Source: Dyadobacter sp. MSC1_007
Lineage (GTDB): Bacteria; Bacteroidota; Bacteroidia; Cytophagales; Spirosomataceae
Length of the DNA stretch: 64,000 nucleotides
Direction of reading: 5' to 3'
Assembly: GCF_023667495.1 (NCBI RefSeq)
Contig: NZ_JAMOZL010000013.1
Coordinates: forward strand, 62,001 to 126,000
In this document: in pieces, positions 8,223 to 18,300 of the stretch
Layout: each line of letters begins with the position of its first letter
Numbering within the stretch: position 1 is the first letter of the stretch
Made by a program: the position numbers and the translations under genes
Notes under the pieces: model-generated
Told to the model about the DNA's origin: nothing
Database searches by the model: none
Seen by the model: only the letters and a program-made list of their open reading frames with translations

Positions 8223-9883
8223 TATACTTCATTTAAATATTGGTGAACAAAACTAATGGACATCGACCCTTCCCCTACTGCCGATGTCACGCGGTTCATC
8301 GCGCCGGCCCGTACGTCGCCGGCAGCAAATATTCCCGGCGAGCTTGTTTCCAGTAGGTAAGGGTCGCGGTCGGCTTTCCAGATTTGCTTAAAATTGTCGT
8401 AATTCTTCATTTCGCGGCCTGTTTCGATGAAGCCCTTGTTGTTTTTAATGATTTCAAGGCCAACCCAATCCGTGTACGGCTTGGCTCCGATGAAGATAAA
8501 TAATGCATCAGCCGGGGCGACGCGCTCCTCGGAGGTATTAAGGTCGACCAGTTTGAGGTTTTCAAGATGATCGCTTCCCTGCGCCTCCACGATTTCGGTA
8601 CACCCCAAAACACTGATGTTTTCGGTGCCTGCGATCTGGTCGATCAGGTAGGACGACATTGATGAGGTCAAATCATTCTTTCTGATCAGAATGAATACAT
8701 TCCTTGCAAACTTGGAAAGGTACATAGCTGCCTGCCCGGCCGAATTGCCGCCGCCAAGTACATAAACATCCTTATTGCCACAGGAACTTGCTTCCGTGCT
8801 AGCCGCACCATAGTAAATGCCCTTCCCGGTGAAATCCTCGACCCCTTTGGTGTCCAGCTTCCGATAATCGACGCCTGTTGTGATCACTACCGCTTTCGCA
8901 TTGATCTCACTTCCGTCGCCGAGGATAATAGTCTTGTATTTATCTTTTAGTTTAATTTCTTTTACAAACTGCGGCAAAAGAAACTCGGTTCCGAAACGCG
9001 TGGCTTGCGTAATGGCGCGGCGTGTGAGCTCGGCCCCGCTCAATCCGGTGGGAAAGCCCAGGTAGTTTTCAATGCGCGAACTCGTTCCGGCTTGCCCTCC
9101 CGGCGCTTTACGCTCAATCAATAAGGTGCTCAATCCCTCGGAAGCGCCATAAACCGACGCTGCCAGTCCGGCGGGACCAGCCCCAATGATGATCACATCG
9201 TAGATCTGCTGCTTGGTTTTTGCATTCAGCCCGATGCGTTCGGCGATGTCAATCAGGGACGGCGTTTTTAACAATGAACCGTCATCGAATATCACCGCCG
9301 GAAAGTCAACAGGGCAAAGATTGTTCGTCTCCGCTATCTTCCGCCCTCCGTCGCTCGTCCCGGCGTCGAGCCAAAGGTAAGGCACAAGGTTACCTGCCAA
9401 AAAATCCTTGATTTCGTGCGCCTTAGGTGAGAATTGATAACCTATCACTTTAATGCCCTTGAATTCGGGGCGGTAATTAGCCTGCCAGTCCTGCAAAAGC
9501 TCGTCGACAGCCGGGTACAGCTTTTCTTCCGGCGGGTCCCAGGGCTTCATCAGGTAGTAGTCCAGTTGAACGTCGTTGATTGCCTTGATGGCCGCCTCGG
9601 TATCCGAATAGGCTGTTAACAGCACTCTTTTTGCAAATGGGAACAGCTTCATCGCTTTTTGCAGAAAGTCGACACCTTGCATTTCCGGCATCCGCTGGTC
9701 TGAAATGAACATCGCCACTTCATCGCCCCGGTTCTGCAATTCCAGCAAACTCTCCATCGCCTCCGCGACTGAGGTGGTACTTAATATCCTGTATTTCTCA
9801 CGGTAATGCGATTTGAGGTCGCGGGTGATCGCCCTGAGAACTTGTGCGTCGTCGTCTATTGAAAAAATAATGGGCAAAGCCAT
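8222..9883 (-). CDS. response-regulator receiver fused to a thioredoxin-reductase-like flavoprotein
   Basis: Residues 1-125 are a CheY-like receiver with the probable phospho-acceptor Asp62 (FISDQRMPEM). Residues about 225-553 are an FAD/NAD(P)H pyridine nucleotide-disulfide oxidoreductase domain resembling TrxB, with the FAD motif GAGPAGLAA, the NAD(P) motif VLGGGNSAGQAA and the FAD-binding GIFAAGDVRAGAMNR near the end. The CxxC redox pair of true thioredoxin reductases is absent: the matching stretch reads ASTEASSCG with a single Cys. The middle segment (about 130-220) resembles a degenerate thioredoxin/glutaredoxin-like domain. The upstream kinase gene lies 33 bp away and is the likely phosphodonor. 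The output appears to be enzymatic rather than DNA binding. Confidence 0.9.
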   Translation of the reverse strand: MALPIIFSIDDDAQVLRAITRDLKSHYREKYRILSTTSVAEAMESLLELQNRGDEVAMFISDQRMPEMQGVDFLQKAMKLFPFAKRVLLTAYSDTEAAIKAINDVQLDYYLMKPWDPPEEKLYPAVDELLQDWQANYRPEFKGIKVIGYQFSPKAHEIKDFLAGNLVPYLWLDAGTSDGGRKIAETNNLCPVDFPAVIFDDGSLLKTPSLIDIAERIGLNAKTKQQIYDVIIIGAGPAGLAASVYGASEGLSTLLIERKAPGGQAGTSSRIENYLGFPTGLSGAELTRRAITQATRFGTEFLLPQFVKEIKLKDKYKTIILGDGSEINAKAVVITTGVDYRKLDTKGVEDFTGKGIYYGAASTEASSCGNKDVYVLGGGNSAGQAAMYLSKFARNVFILIRKNDLTSSMSSYLIDQIAGTENISVLGCTEIVEAQGSDHLENLKLVDLNTSEERVAPADALFIFIGAKPYTDWVGLEIIKNNKGFIETGREMKNYDNFKQIWKADRDPYLLETSSPGIFAAGDVRAGAMNRVTSAVGEGSMSISFVHQYLNEV

Positions 9884-9916
9884 AAGAAGCCTTTTGTTAT
9901 GTGTTGAGAAACGAAA

Positions 9917-11317
9917 TTATCCATTAAAAGGGAAACAAACCAGAAATTCGGTCCGTCCCGGCTGTGAATGCAGGGTTACTGTGCCATGGTGCTGCTTCAC
10001 GATACGCATCACCACGTCGAGGCCCAGGCCGGTACCCTTTCCGATGGCCTTGGTCGTAAAAAAAGGGTCAAAGATTTTGGAGCGGATCTCGGCCGGAATG
10101 CCCGCACCGTTGTCGCAGATCGTCACCTTCACAAATTCCTTGTCGCGACGGGTAATAAGAGTCAGTTCGGCGTCCTGCCGGTTTTCCAATGCGTCGATCG
10201 CATTGTCGATCAGGTTGGTCCACACCTGGTTCAGCTCGCCCACCATTGCCTTGACGGGCGGTAATGTAAGATCAAAATCTTCGATGACCTTGATATTGCC
10301 TTTTTTGAGCTTATAATTAAGCATAATGAGCGTATTGCGGATGCCCACGTGAATATCCACGAACTCACGCTCACCACCCCTGTCCATATGCGTGAATGTC
10401 TTCACAGATCCAACCAGCTCGGCAATGCGTTTGGAAGACTCCTGAATATCGGCCACCATGCGCTCGGTAGTAAGACTGTTGTTCATCCAGGTCAGGATCG
10501 GCGACAAGTCTTTCTGGTTGATCTTACTTTTTAGTTCTTCCAGATCATCCTCGCCCACTCCGAACTCCACCAGGTTATCGGCAATATCGTCGCATCCTTG
10601 TATACTGTTCATATCCAGCCAGTCCAGGATCTCATCTTCCTTTTCAGAACGCTTCATCATCGACAATACTGGCCGGTTGGTTTTGGTCAGCAGACTTATC
10701 ATTTTGTCGTTGATCAGATCGATCTCCTCCTGGGACAAATGAATGGAAAGCAGACTTTTAAATGAGTCGGGCTGCATTATCAGGTGTTCTTTGAGCGAGG
10801 CAGAGCTTCGCACGATGGCGGCTGCGGGGTTGTTCAGTTCATGGGCCAGACCGGCCGAAAGCTTGCCCAATGCCATCATCTTTTCGTTCTGCTGTTCCAG
10901 CTCGGTAAACTCCCGTACACGCGAGGTCATCACGATCACCAACGCCTGCGTGAGCTCGTAATGCGAAACGATCAGCTCCCGCAGCTGATCTTTCGGAAAT
11001 GTCATCAGTTGCGTAGTTTCCAGACATTGCCCGTAAGCAATGCCTATTTTCCCCCTGGAAAAAGGCAGAATACCAGTAACCGTCCCCGGCAATAGCTGAG
11101 CGATTGTCAGTTTGGTATTGTTTTGAATGCGGTATAGCTCGATCTTCCCTGAGAAAATAATATGTGTCCCTGAGATGGGCTCGCCGGGGCTGGTCATCAG
11201 GGCCCCCTCTTCCAGTTCATAATGCTCACTGCGGTCGATCATCCATTGCAGCTGGCTCTCGGGAACATCTTTAAAGACCTCGATGGCCTGCATATCCTTT
11301 ACGGTGATATCCTTCAT
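9917..11317 (-). CDS. cyclic-nucleotide-binding-domain histidine kinase
   Basis: This is a soluble sensor kinase. Residues about 12-130 form a cNMP-binding (Crp-like) domain. A dimerisation/phospho-acceptor helix has His159 in GLAHELNNPAAAI, and a long helical spacer follows. The C-terminal ATPase domain has NLIDNAIDAL (N box), DNGAGIP (G1) and GKGTGLGL (G2). No membrane segment is seen, so it acts in the cytoplasm. It precedes the receiver-flavoprotein gene by 33 bp. In other bacteria a cNMP domain can be fused directly to this type of reductase; here the parts are split into a kinase and a receiver-enzyme pair. Whether it binds cAMP is not known. Confidence 0.9.
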   Translation of the reverse strand: MKDITVKDMQAIEVFKDVPESQLQWMIDRSEHYELEEGALMTSPGEPISGTHIIFSGKIELYRIQNNTKLTIAQLLPGTVTGILPFSRGKIGIAYGQCLETTQLMTFPKDQLRELIVSHYELTQALVIVMTSRVREFTELEQQNEKMMALGKLSAGLAHELNNPAAAIVRSSASLKEHLIMQPDSFKSLLSIHLSQEEIDLINDKMISLLTKTNRPVLSMMKRSEKEDEILDWLDMNSIQGCDDIADNLVEFGVGEDDLEELKSKINQKDLSPILTWMNNSLTTERMVADIQESSKRIAELVGSVKTFTHMDRGGEREFVDIHVGIRNTLIMLNYKLKKGNIKVIEDFDLTLPPVKAMVGELNQVWTNLIDNAIDALENRQDAELTLITRRDKEFVKVTICDNGAGIPAEIRSKIFDPFFTTKAIGKGTGLGLDVVMRIVKQHHGTVTLHSQPGRTEFLVCFPFNG

Positions 11318-11403
11318 GGGAGAAAACGTTGGCTGTAAAACAATGCCACCAATTTCGAAATAAATCAGGATTTGCGGCTGTTTTTTTAAGTAAACCTGCC
11401 AAG

Positions 11404-11766
11404 TCAGGTTCCCAGGTTACCAGCCATCGTCCGGTCGTATATTTTGTATTCGGGCAAACCTGTTATGGTTTCGTTCAGGCTTACCTCTACCCAGTCGCGG
11501 TTTTGCGGATGTACGAATGCACCATTGCAGGAAGGAAAAAGCAATCTCAAACGGTTCATAGATTCTTCTTCAAGATTGATCTCCTCATGTCCCAGTTCGG
11601 TTGCCAGGTAATAGCCTGTGCAAAGGCCAAGCGACGTTTCAAACTCAATTTTGACCATACTCCCAACAATCTCCTGCTGCAAGACTTCCATCACCACTTC
11701 CTCCCGCAAATCGTCTGCCGTCCCTAATGTTTCCTCCTGGTCGCCCAGAATATCGATCACTGCCAT
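11404..11766 (-). CDS. conserved protein of unknown function
   Basis: This is a 120-residue acidic protein, starting MAVIDILGDQEETLG, with a middle section rich in Glu and hydrophobic residues (EVVMEVLQQEIVGSMVKIEF) and no signal peptide or membrane segment. The frame stays open 19 codons further upstream, but an AGGAG ribosome-binding sequence sits 5 nt before the ATG at 11766, which fixes this start. I recognise no family. It lies upstream of the cNMP-kinase gene on the same strand, 86 bp away, and could be its co-transcribed companion. Confidence 0.6.
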   Translation of the reverse strand: MAVIDILGDQEETLGTADDLREEVVMEVLQQEIVGSMVKIEFETSLGLCTGYYLATELGHEEINLEEESMNRLRLLFPSCNGAFVHPQNRDWVEVSLNETITGLPEYKIYDRTMAGNLGT

Positions 11767-11771
11767 ATATA

Positions 11772-11776
11772 CTCCT
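11772..11776 (-). promoter_or_regulatory. ribosome-binding site that decides a start
   Basis: AGGAG on the minus strand lies 5 nt before the ATG at 11766-11764. Strong Shine-Dalgarno sequences are uncommon in this window, so it is a useful guide against the longer open frame beginning at 11823. Confidence 0.6.
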
Positions 11777-11901
11777 AAATGTTTTATGCAAATGCTGTTG
11801 AATGTGCCTGGCTCAAAAACCATTCCGGTACACTGATTTCGGTCGCCCGGAACACGATCCGGTATGATTATTTTATTTCATCCCTTCACAATTAGCGGAA
11901 A

Positions 11902-12666
11902 ATGAAATTGAAGGAAAACATCCAAATAGGCACCTCGGGATGGAGCTACAAGCACTGGAAAGGCATTTTTTATCCGGAAGATGTTCGGCCGGCCGATTAT
12001 CTTTCCTTTTATGCCAAACATTTTTCAGTCTCGGAAATAAACAACAGTTTCTACAAGCTGCCCTCGAAAAGCACTGTTGAAAAATGGGTCGCCAGTGTAC
12101 CTGATGACTTTCTGTTTTGCCCTAAAATGAGCCGCTACCTCAGCCACTTAAAAAAACTCCACGACCCAGAGGAACCGCTGGAGCGTTTCTTTAAAACTTT
12201 TGCTGATTTCAAAAAGCGTCTCGGCCCGATCCTGATCCAGCTTCCAGCTAATGCGAGCTTCAAGCTCGAAACAGTGACTGAACTTTACGAGCTAATACAC
12301 GACCAATATGCCGGATTCCGGTTCGCAATAGAAGTGCGCCATAAGTCATGGTTTAGCGATGAAAGTATCGCATTAATGAAGAAATATAAGATAACGCTCG
12401 TATTTGCCCAATCGGACAGGTATCCTTACCACGAAGAGATCACGGCCAAAGATATTTACATCCGCTTTCACGGCCCGCATTCACTTTATAGCTCGCCTTA
12501 TTCCGACGAGGTCCTGGAAGAATATGCCGAAAAATTCAAAACATGGGCTGAAAAAGGCCACCGGATCTGGGCATTTTTTAACAATGATGTAGGTGGGCAT
12601 GCCTTGCATAATGCGGAAAAGCTGAGGCAACTGGTTGGCCAAAGCGCGATGCAACTATCCTATTAA
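11902..12666 (+). CDS. DUF72 domain-containing protein
   Basis: This 254-residue protein of the DUF72 (YecE-like, TIM-barrel) family has the typical start IGTSGWSYKHWKGIFYPE, then EINNSFYKLPS and the late YIRFHGP and WAFFNND segments. The biochemical function is not established; the fold resembles phosphatase/endonuclease barrels. The ligase D gene begins 23 bp downstream on the same strand, so the two are probably one transcript. A DNA-repair link for this DUF72 member is an inference from that pairing. Confidence 0.9.
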   Translation: MKLKENIQIGTSGWSYKHWKGIFYPEDVRPADYLSFYAKHFSVSEINNSFYKLPSKSTVEKWVASVPDDFLFCPKMSRYLSHLKKLHDPEEPLERFFKTFADFKKRLGPILIQLPANASFKLETVTELYELIHDQYAGFRFAIEVRHKSWFSDESIALMKKYKITLVFAQSDRYPYHEEITAKDIYIRFHGPHSLYSSPYSDEVLEEYAEKFKTWAEKGHRIWAFFNNDVGGHALHNAEKLRQLVGQSAMQLSY

Positions 12667-12689
12667 ATCAATTTAACACACTGAAAACC

Positions 12690-15371
12690 ATGAGCCTTAC
12701 TAAATACAACGAAAAACGTTCCTTCGATAAAACACCAGAACCCAAGGGCGGAAAAGCCGATAAGGACGAACTGATCTTTGTGATCCAGAAACACGACGCC
12801 AGCCGGCTGCATTACGACTTCCGGCTGGAAATGGATGGTGTGCTCAAAAGCTGGGCCGTCCCAAAAGGCCCTTCCACAGACCCATCAGTGAAGCGGCTGG
12901 CGATGATGGTCGAGGACCATCCCTACGACTACAAGGATTTTGAAGGCATTATCCCTGAGGGAAACTATGGCGCAGGGACTGTGATGGTTTGGGATTTTGG
13001 AACTTACGAACCGCTGGAAGAGGCAGATAATAAGAAGGCAAAGGAAAAAATGCTTTTAAAAGAGCTGCATTCCGGCTCTCTGAAATTCAGGCTTCATGGC
13101 AAGAAGCTCAAAGGGGAATTTGCATTGGTGAAAACGAAAGGAATGGAGGAAAATTCATGGCTGCTGATCAAGCATCGCGACAAGTTTGCTTCCGAAGACG
13201 ATATTACCGAAAAAGACCGATCGGTAATTTCCAAAAAAACACTGCAAGGCATTGAAAAAACCAGCACCAACATTTATGGCGAGGATGGCGAAGCGGATAA
13301 GCCTGAAAAGAGCGCAAAAAAGCCGGTAAAAAAAGCCGCGGCTGAAAAAAAAAGCCCGGACCAAAAAGTAGCAACCCTGCTAAGAAAGGGTAAGAAACAG
13401 CTATTCCCGGAAACACTTTCTCCGATGCTGGCAACGCTTGTTGATGAGCCATTTAGCGACCCAGACTGGGAATTTGAAGTAAAATGGGACGGCTATCGTA
13501 CTGTGGCTCATCTTCACAAAGGGAATGTCGAGCTTAAATCAAGGAACAACAAGACGTTTAACGACAAGTTTTATCCGGTTTACCAACAATTGAAAGACTG
13601 GAAGGTCAATGCCGTACTTGATGGCGAAATCGTGGTGATCAATGATGCCGGCAGATCGGATTTCAACGCATTGCAAAATTGGCGCAGCGAGGCCGACGGC
13701 GAGCTGGTTTACTACGTTTTCGACGTACTTTGGCTTGACGGCAAAAGCCTTATGCATCTGCCACTCAGCGAACGCAGGGCGATCCTGGCCGACATTGTGA
13801 CCGACGATACTCCCGCAAAACTCGGTTATAGCATCACTGGCGACGGCAATGCGTTTTTTGAGGCGGCCGGTAAAATCGGCCTGGAAGGTATTATCGCAAA
13901 AAAACTGGACAGCCAGTATTATCCCGGCGCCCGCTCGCGGGACTGGCTGAAAATCAAGATCCATAAACGGCAGGAGGTAGTCATTGGCGGCTACACGCTC
14001 AACGACGGCTCATCCAAACTGTTCAGCGCCTTGCTGCTGGGTGTTTATGACGGTGGTAGGCTGCATTATGCAGGCAAGGTTGGTACTGGTTTTAATGATA
14101 AGCAACAGAGAGAAATGATGTCGCTTTTTAAACGGCTGATTACCAAAAAAGTCCCGTTCGATGAGACACCTGATTACAACAAACCTTCCCGTTTCCGCCC
14201 CAATCCACCTCACGCACAGGCGACCTGGTTGAAACCGGAGCTTGTTTGCGAAATCAGTTTTACCGAAATCACCTCGGACGGCGTATTCAGGCATCCGTCT
14301 TTCGAGGGAATGCGGGAAGATAAGTCTGCCAAAGAAGTCGTCAGAGAGGTCGAAAAACAGACCGAAGAAGTGATCGAAGAACCGGCGGACAAGGCCGACG
14401 ATCAGGCGATCATCAAGAAACCAGCACAAGCGAAACGAAAAACACTCCTTAACCCCAACGAAGAAACGCAGGTAAGGAAAATCCACGGGCACGAGGTCAA
14501 ATTCTCGAACCTCGGCAAGCTTTTCTGGCCCGAAGACAAGATTGCCAAGCGCGACCTGATCAACTACTACTACCAGGTGGCACCATTTATCCTGCCTTAC
14601 CTGGAAAACAGACCGCTATCACTGAACCGCTTCCCGAACGGCATTCATGGCAAAAGCTTTTACCAAAAAGATGTCACAGGCAAAGTACCTGACTGGATCA
14701 AGACATTTCCTTATACATCAGAAGGCGAGAATAAGAATTTCATGCTTTGTAATGACGAAGAAAGTCTGCTTTATATGGCTAACCTCGGCTGCATCGATGT
14801 CAACCCTTGGAATAGCCGTATTGAAACTCCCGACAATCCGGACTGGTGCCTGCTCGACCTGGACCCGGACACGAGTAACACTTTTGAGCAGGTGATAGAA
14901 ACTGCGCAGGCGATCAAACAGCTCCTCGATTCGATCGGTGTACCTGCTTACCCCAAAACATCTGGTTCAACCGGGCTGCACATTTATATTCCGCTAGGTG
15001 CACAGTACAGCTACGACCAATGTCAGCTCTTCGCAGAATGGGTGGCCGGACAGGTGCAGCAACAGTTGCCTGATTTTACCAGCATTGAGCGCATGACCAA
15101 AAACAGGAAGGGAAAGCTATATATTGATTACCTTCAAAACCGCCCGAAAGCGACGCTGGCGGCACCCTATTCGGTCAGGCCGAAACCCGGAGCTACTGTT
15201 TCAATGCCTTTGCATTGGGACGAAGTAAAAAAAGGATTGCAGCTGCGTGATTTCACAATCCGCAACGCTATCGAGCGAATCCGCGCAGAGGGTGACCTTT
15301 TTGCGCCGGTAATGAAAGCCGGGATCGACCTTGCGGAAGTGATCGGTAAAATGGATGTTGCTGCGGAGTAA
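12690..15371 (+). CDS. ligD: DNA ligase D (non-homologous end joining)
   Basis: This multidomain ATP-dependent ligase repairs double-strand breaks, normally with Ku. The domain order is phosphoesterase - ligase - polymerase. The 3'-phosphoesterase (residues about 10-165) has the motif KHDASRLHYDFRLE. The central ligase (about 235-540) has the AMP-accepting Lys265 in VKWDGYR. The C-terminal primase-polymerase (about 600-885) has metal-binding Asp723 and Asp725 in LLDLDPD. Two lysine-rich linkers join the domains (about 185-235 and 555-610). The length of 893 residues fits a complete LigD. No ku gene is present in the window. It is probably co-transcribed with the DUF72 gene and ends 5 bp from the convergent VCBS gene. 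Confidence 0.96.
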   Translation: MSLTKYNEKRSFDKTPEPKGGKADKDELIFVIQKHDASRLHYDFRLEMDGVLKSWAVPKGPSTDPSVKRLAMMVEDHPYDYKDFEGIIPEGNYGAGTVMVWDFGTYEPLEEADNKKAKEKMLLKELHSGSLKFRLHGKKLKGEFALVKTKGMEENSWLLIKHRDKFASEDDITEKDRSVISKKTLQGIEKTSTNIYGEDGEADKPEKSAKKPVKKAAAEKKSPDQKVATLLRKGKKQLFPETLSPMLATLVDEPFSDPDWEFEVKWDGYRTVAHLHKGNVELKSRNNKTFNDKFYPVYQQLKDWKVNAVLDGEIVVINDAGRSDFNALQNWRSEADGELVYYVFDVLWLDGKSLMHLPLSERRAILADIVTDDTPAKLGYSITGDGNAFFEAAGKIGLEGIIAKKLDSQYYPGARSRDWLKIKIHKRQEVVIGGYTLNDGSSKLFSALLLGVYDGGRLHYAGKVGTGFNDKQQREMMSLFKRLITKKVPFDETPDYNKPSRFRPNPPHAQATWLKPELVCEISFTEITSDGVFRHPSFEGMREDKSAKEVVREVEKQTEEVIEEPADKADDQAIIKKPAQAKRKTLLNPNEETQVRKIHGHEVKFSNLGKLFWPEDKIAKRDLINYYYQVAPFILPYLENRPLSLNRFPNGIHGKSFYQKDVTGKVPDWIKTFPYTSEGENKNFMLCNDEESLLYMANLGCIDVNPWNSRIETPDNPDWCLLDLDPDTSNTFEQVIETAQAIKQLLDSIGVPAYPKTSGSTGLHIYIPLGAQYSYDQCQLFAEWVAGQVQQQLPDFTSIERMTKNRKGKLYIDYLQNRPKATLAAPYSVRPKPGATVSMPLHWDEVKKGLQLRDFTIRNAIERIRAEGDLFAPVMKAGIDLAEVIGKMDVAAE

Positions 15372-15376
15372 GATTA

Positions 15377-18300
15377 TTAAAATGTCACCCCGTGGGCATG
15401 ACCGGCAAAATCAATCAGCACTACCTTTTTCAAACCTTCCTTTACCAATGCAACTGATCTGCCGGATTGGGACAGGTAACCTGAGCCGTACGCGAGCTCG
15501 ATGCGTTTTCTATGGCCATCGGCATAGGTAGCTTCTAACCAATGGTAGTGGGATTCTGGTTTGATATTGATCATCTTATTGTCAGCGCCCCCTACAAATG
15601 CCAGCAAGGGACCGTTATTTTGAGCGGCCAGGACCATCTGCCTGCCATTGGCCAGGGTCAGGCTCGCCATTCCTTTCGCATCGCCGGGAATTAAAACGCC
15701 GCTTTGCCCGGAATTTAGGGGTTTGAATCCGCCCTTACCATTTCCCAGCATCAACAATCCATTGAGTGCATCCATCCGACCGCTGATCGATTCGGTGGCG
15801 TTACTGTTGCCGGAAAGCAACAGATCCAGGTGACCATCGTGATTGAAATCGTTGGCTAGCAAGCCATAAACAGGTCCGAGTTGAGCCTCCGTTGGCAGGT
15901 TTTGCATTACAAATTTCCCGTTACCCTTATTTTCCAGCATCACCGACTGCATGGTTTCGCAAATGAGCTTTTGCGCGCCTTTTAGTTCTTCCGGTTTGAA
16001 AACATCGGTGATCCGGGCTTTGGAATAATCAGCATAATATATAAACCGCTTTTTGAGGAAGTTCATCTGGCTGTTCATTTCATCGCGCGGGTGGACCGGG
16101 TATAGTTCGTTTCCGATGTAGCGGCATATGACCGGGTCCATTGTCCCACTTTTATCAAAATCTTTTGCAAACAGAGTGAGCGGCTTGTCATTCGAGGGTT
16201 TGTCCCCGCTATTCAATCCTACATTACCGAGCACATAATCGGTATCGCCATCTTCATCGAAATCTCCGGAAACGATGCTGTTCCACCAGCCGGCAGTGTG
16301 GGTAAGGCCGGTTGCTGAGTTTACGTCAACGAGCTGGCCACCTTTATTTTTATAGAAAACAACAGGCATCCATTCGCCCGCCGTGATCAGGTCAACCCAG
16401 CCATCCTGATCAAAATCGGTCCAGATTGCAGTGGTTACCATGCCAATATGCCTGATTCCGGGACAGACAGCGGCCGTTGCATCCACAAAACGCCCCTTTT
16501 CATTACGCAGGATATAGCTCTCTCCGGGTTCAGGGTAATTTCCTGGCGAAAGTCTCCCTCCTATAAAAAGATCCAGGTCGCCATCGCGATCGAAATCGGC
16601 CGCGTTTACAGTAGAACCACTTGCGGCAAGAGGCGGTAATGCTGCGGCGTCTTTTGCAAAATTTCCTTTTCCGTCATTTTTATAAAGCCTGTCCTGATAA
16701 TAGGTCGAGCCGGGTTCGAACTCATTGCTTCCGCTCACCACATACAGGTCCTGGTCGCCGTCAGTGTCCGCATCAAAAAACAGCGAACCCATATCTTCTT
16801 CGTATTTCTGACCAGTCAGAAGTGGCTTAGCGGTGAATTTCCCTTGTTTGTTCTGAATAAAAAATTTTCCAGTTTGATTGAAAGCGCCTCCAACATAGAA
16901 GTCGTCCAGACCATCGCCATTCACATCAGCTACTGAGACGCCAGGGCCGTTTTGGGACAGCAAATGCGGTAATAGAGGCTGTATTTTGAAATCAATATAT
17001 AGCTCGTCTTTATGCTCAAATTCTGCTCCGACCGGACCTGCCTGCGAAAACAATGGAACCGGCTTTGTCGCAGTTGACGCCTTTGCGCCACCTGCCTTGG
17101 CATAATCCAACTTCATGAGTTGACCAGCCTTTACGTTACGAGTGAGCTGGGTTTTGCCGTCTGGCCACACGACGCGCACCGAATCTGCCAGAATATTTTT
17201 ACCTAAACCGAAATGCAGTTTACCGTCAACCGACGACTGATAGCCGCGGTAAGGCGAATGTTCGAGAAACTGCATCCCGCTTTTAGTATAAACCCAAACT
17301 TTGGTACCAAGACCACCCGGATTTTTCCCAGATCCATGCAGACTGATATTCAGGTAATGGTTTTCAGGTGTTTTGTCGGAATGATTTTGGTAAATGAATG
17401 CTTCCTGATCAATGTTGTTCGTCACGAAATCCAGGTCGCCGTCGTTGTCCAGATCGGCATAGGCGGCACCATTAGAGAAGGAAGGAATATCAAATCCCCA
17501 CTCGGCGGATTTGTTGGTGAATGTCAGGTCGTGATTGTTGGAAAAAAGGTAGTTGGGTACATGCGCGCCTTCGACTTTTTTCAATGCCTCCGTCAATCGC
17601 GCCCCACTGTTGCCTGACCGCATTTGCTGCTCGTGTTCGGCCATGCGGTAGATCACGAAATCACGGTTGGTAATGTCTTTGGGATATCCGTTGGTGATCA
17701 GCAAGTCACGGAAACCGTCGTTATCCAGGTCGGCAAAAAGCGGTGCCCAGCTCCAATCGGTAGCCTCCACACCCGAATAGCGCCCTATTTCACTAAAAAA
17801 AGGCTCATCCGAACCCGGCCGCTTACCATTATTGTGTTGCAAAGTGTTCCGCATAAACTGCGGCTCATAACCCATTCTGAGCTCCGATAAATGCCGGTCA
17901 TAGTTCATAAGCCCGAACATATTTTTACGTCGGACCGGGTCTTCCGGCAACATATCGACAGTTATGAAGTCGACCAGCCCGTCGTTATCGATATCAGCGG
18001 CATCATTCCCCATCGCCGAATAGCTCTGATGCCGAAAATAGGATCCTATCTCGTTCCGGAACGTGCCATTTTGCTGATTGATATACAATAAGTCATTGGA
18101 AACATAGTCATTGGAAACATACACATCCTGCCAGCCGTCATTATTGACATCCACGATCGAAATGCCCAGGCCATAACCTTCTTCCAATATCCCGGCGTCT
18201 TTGGAGACGTCCGAGAAGGTAAGGTCACCATTGTTGCGCAAAAGCCGGTCGGCGTTTGGAGAAGAGCCGTCGCTGACCTTCCCGCGAATATTGTTGGGGC

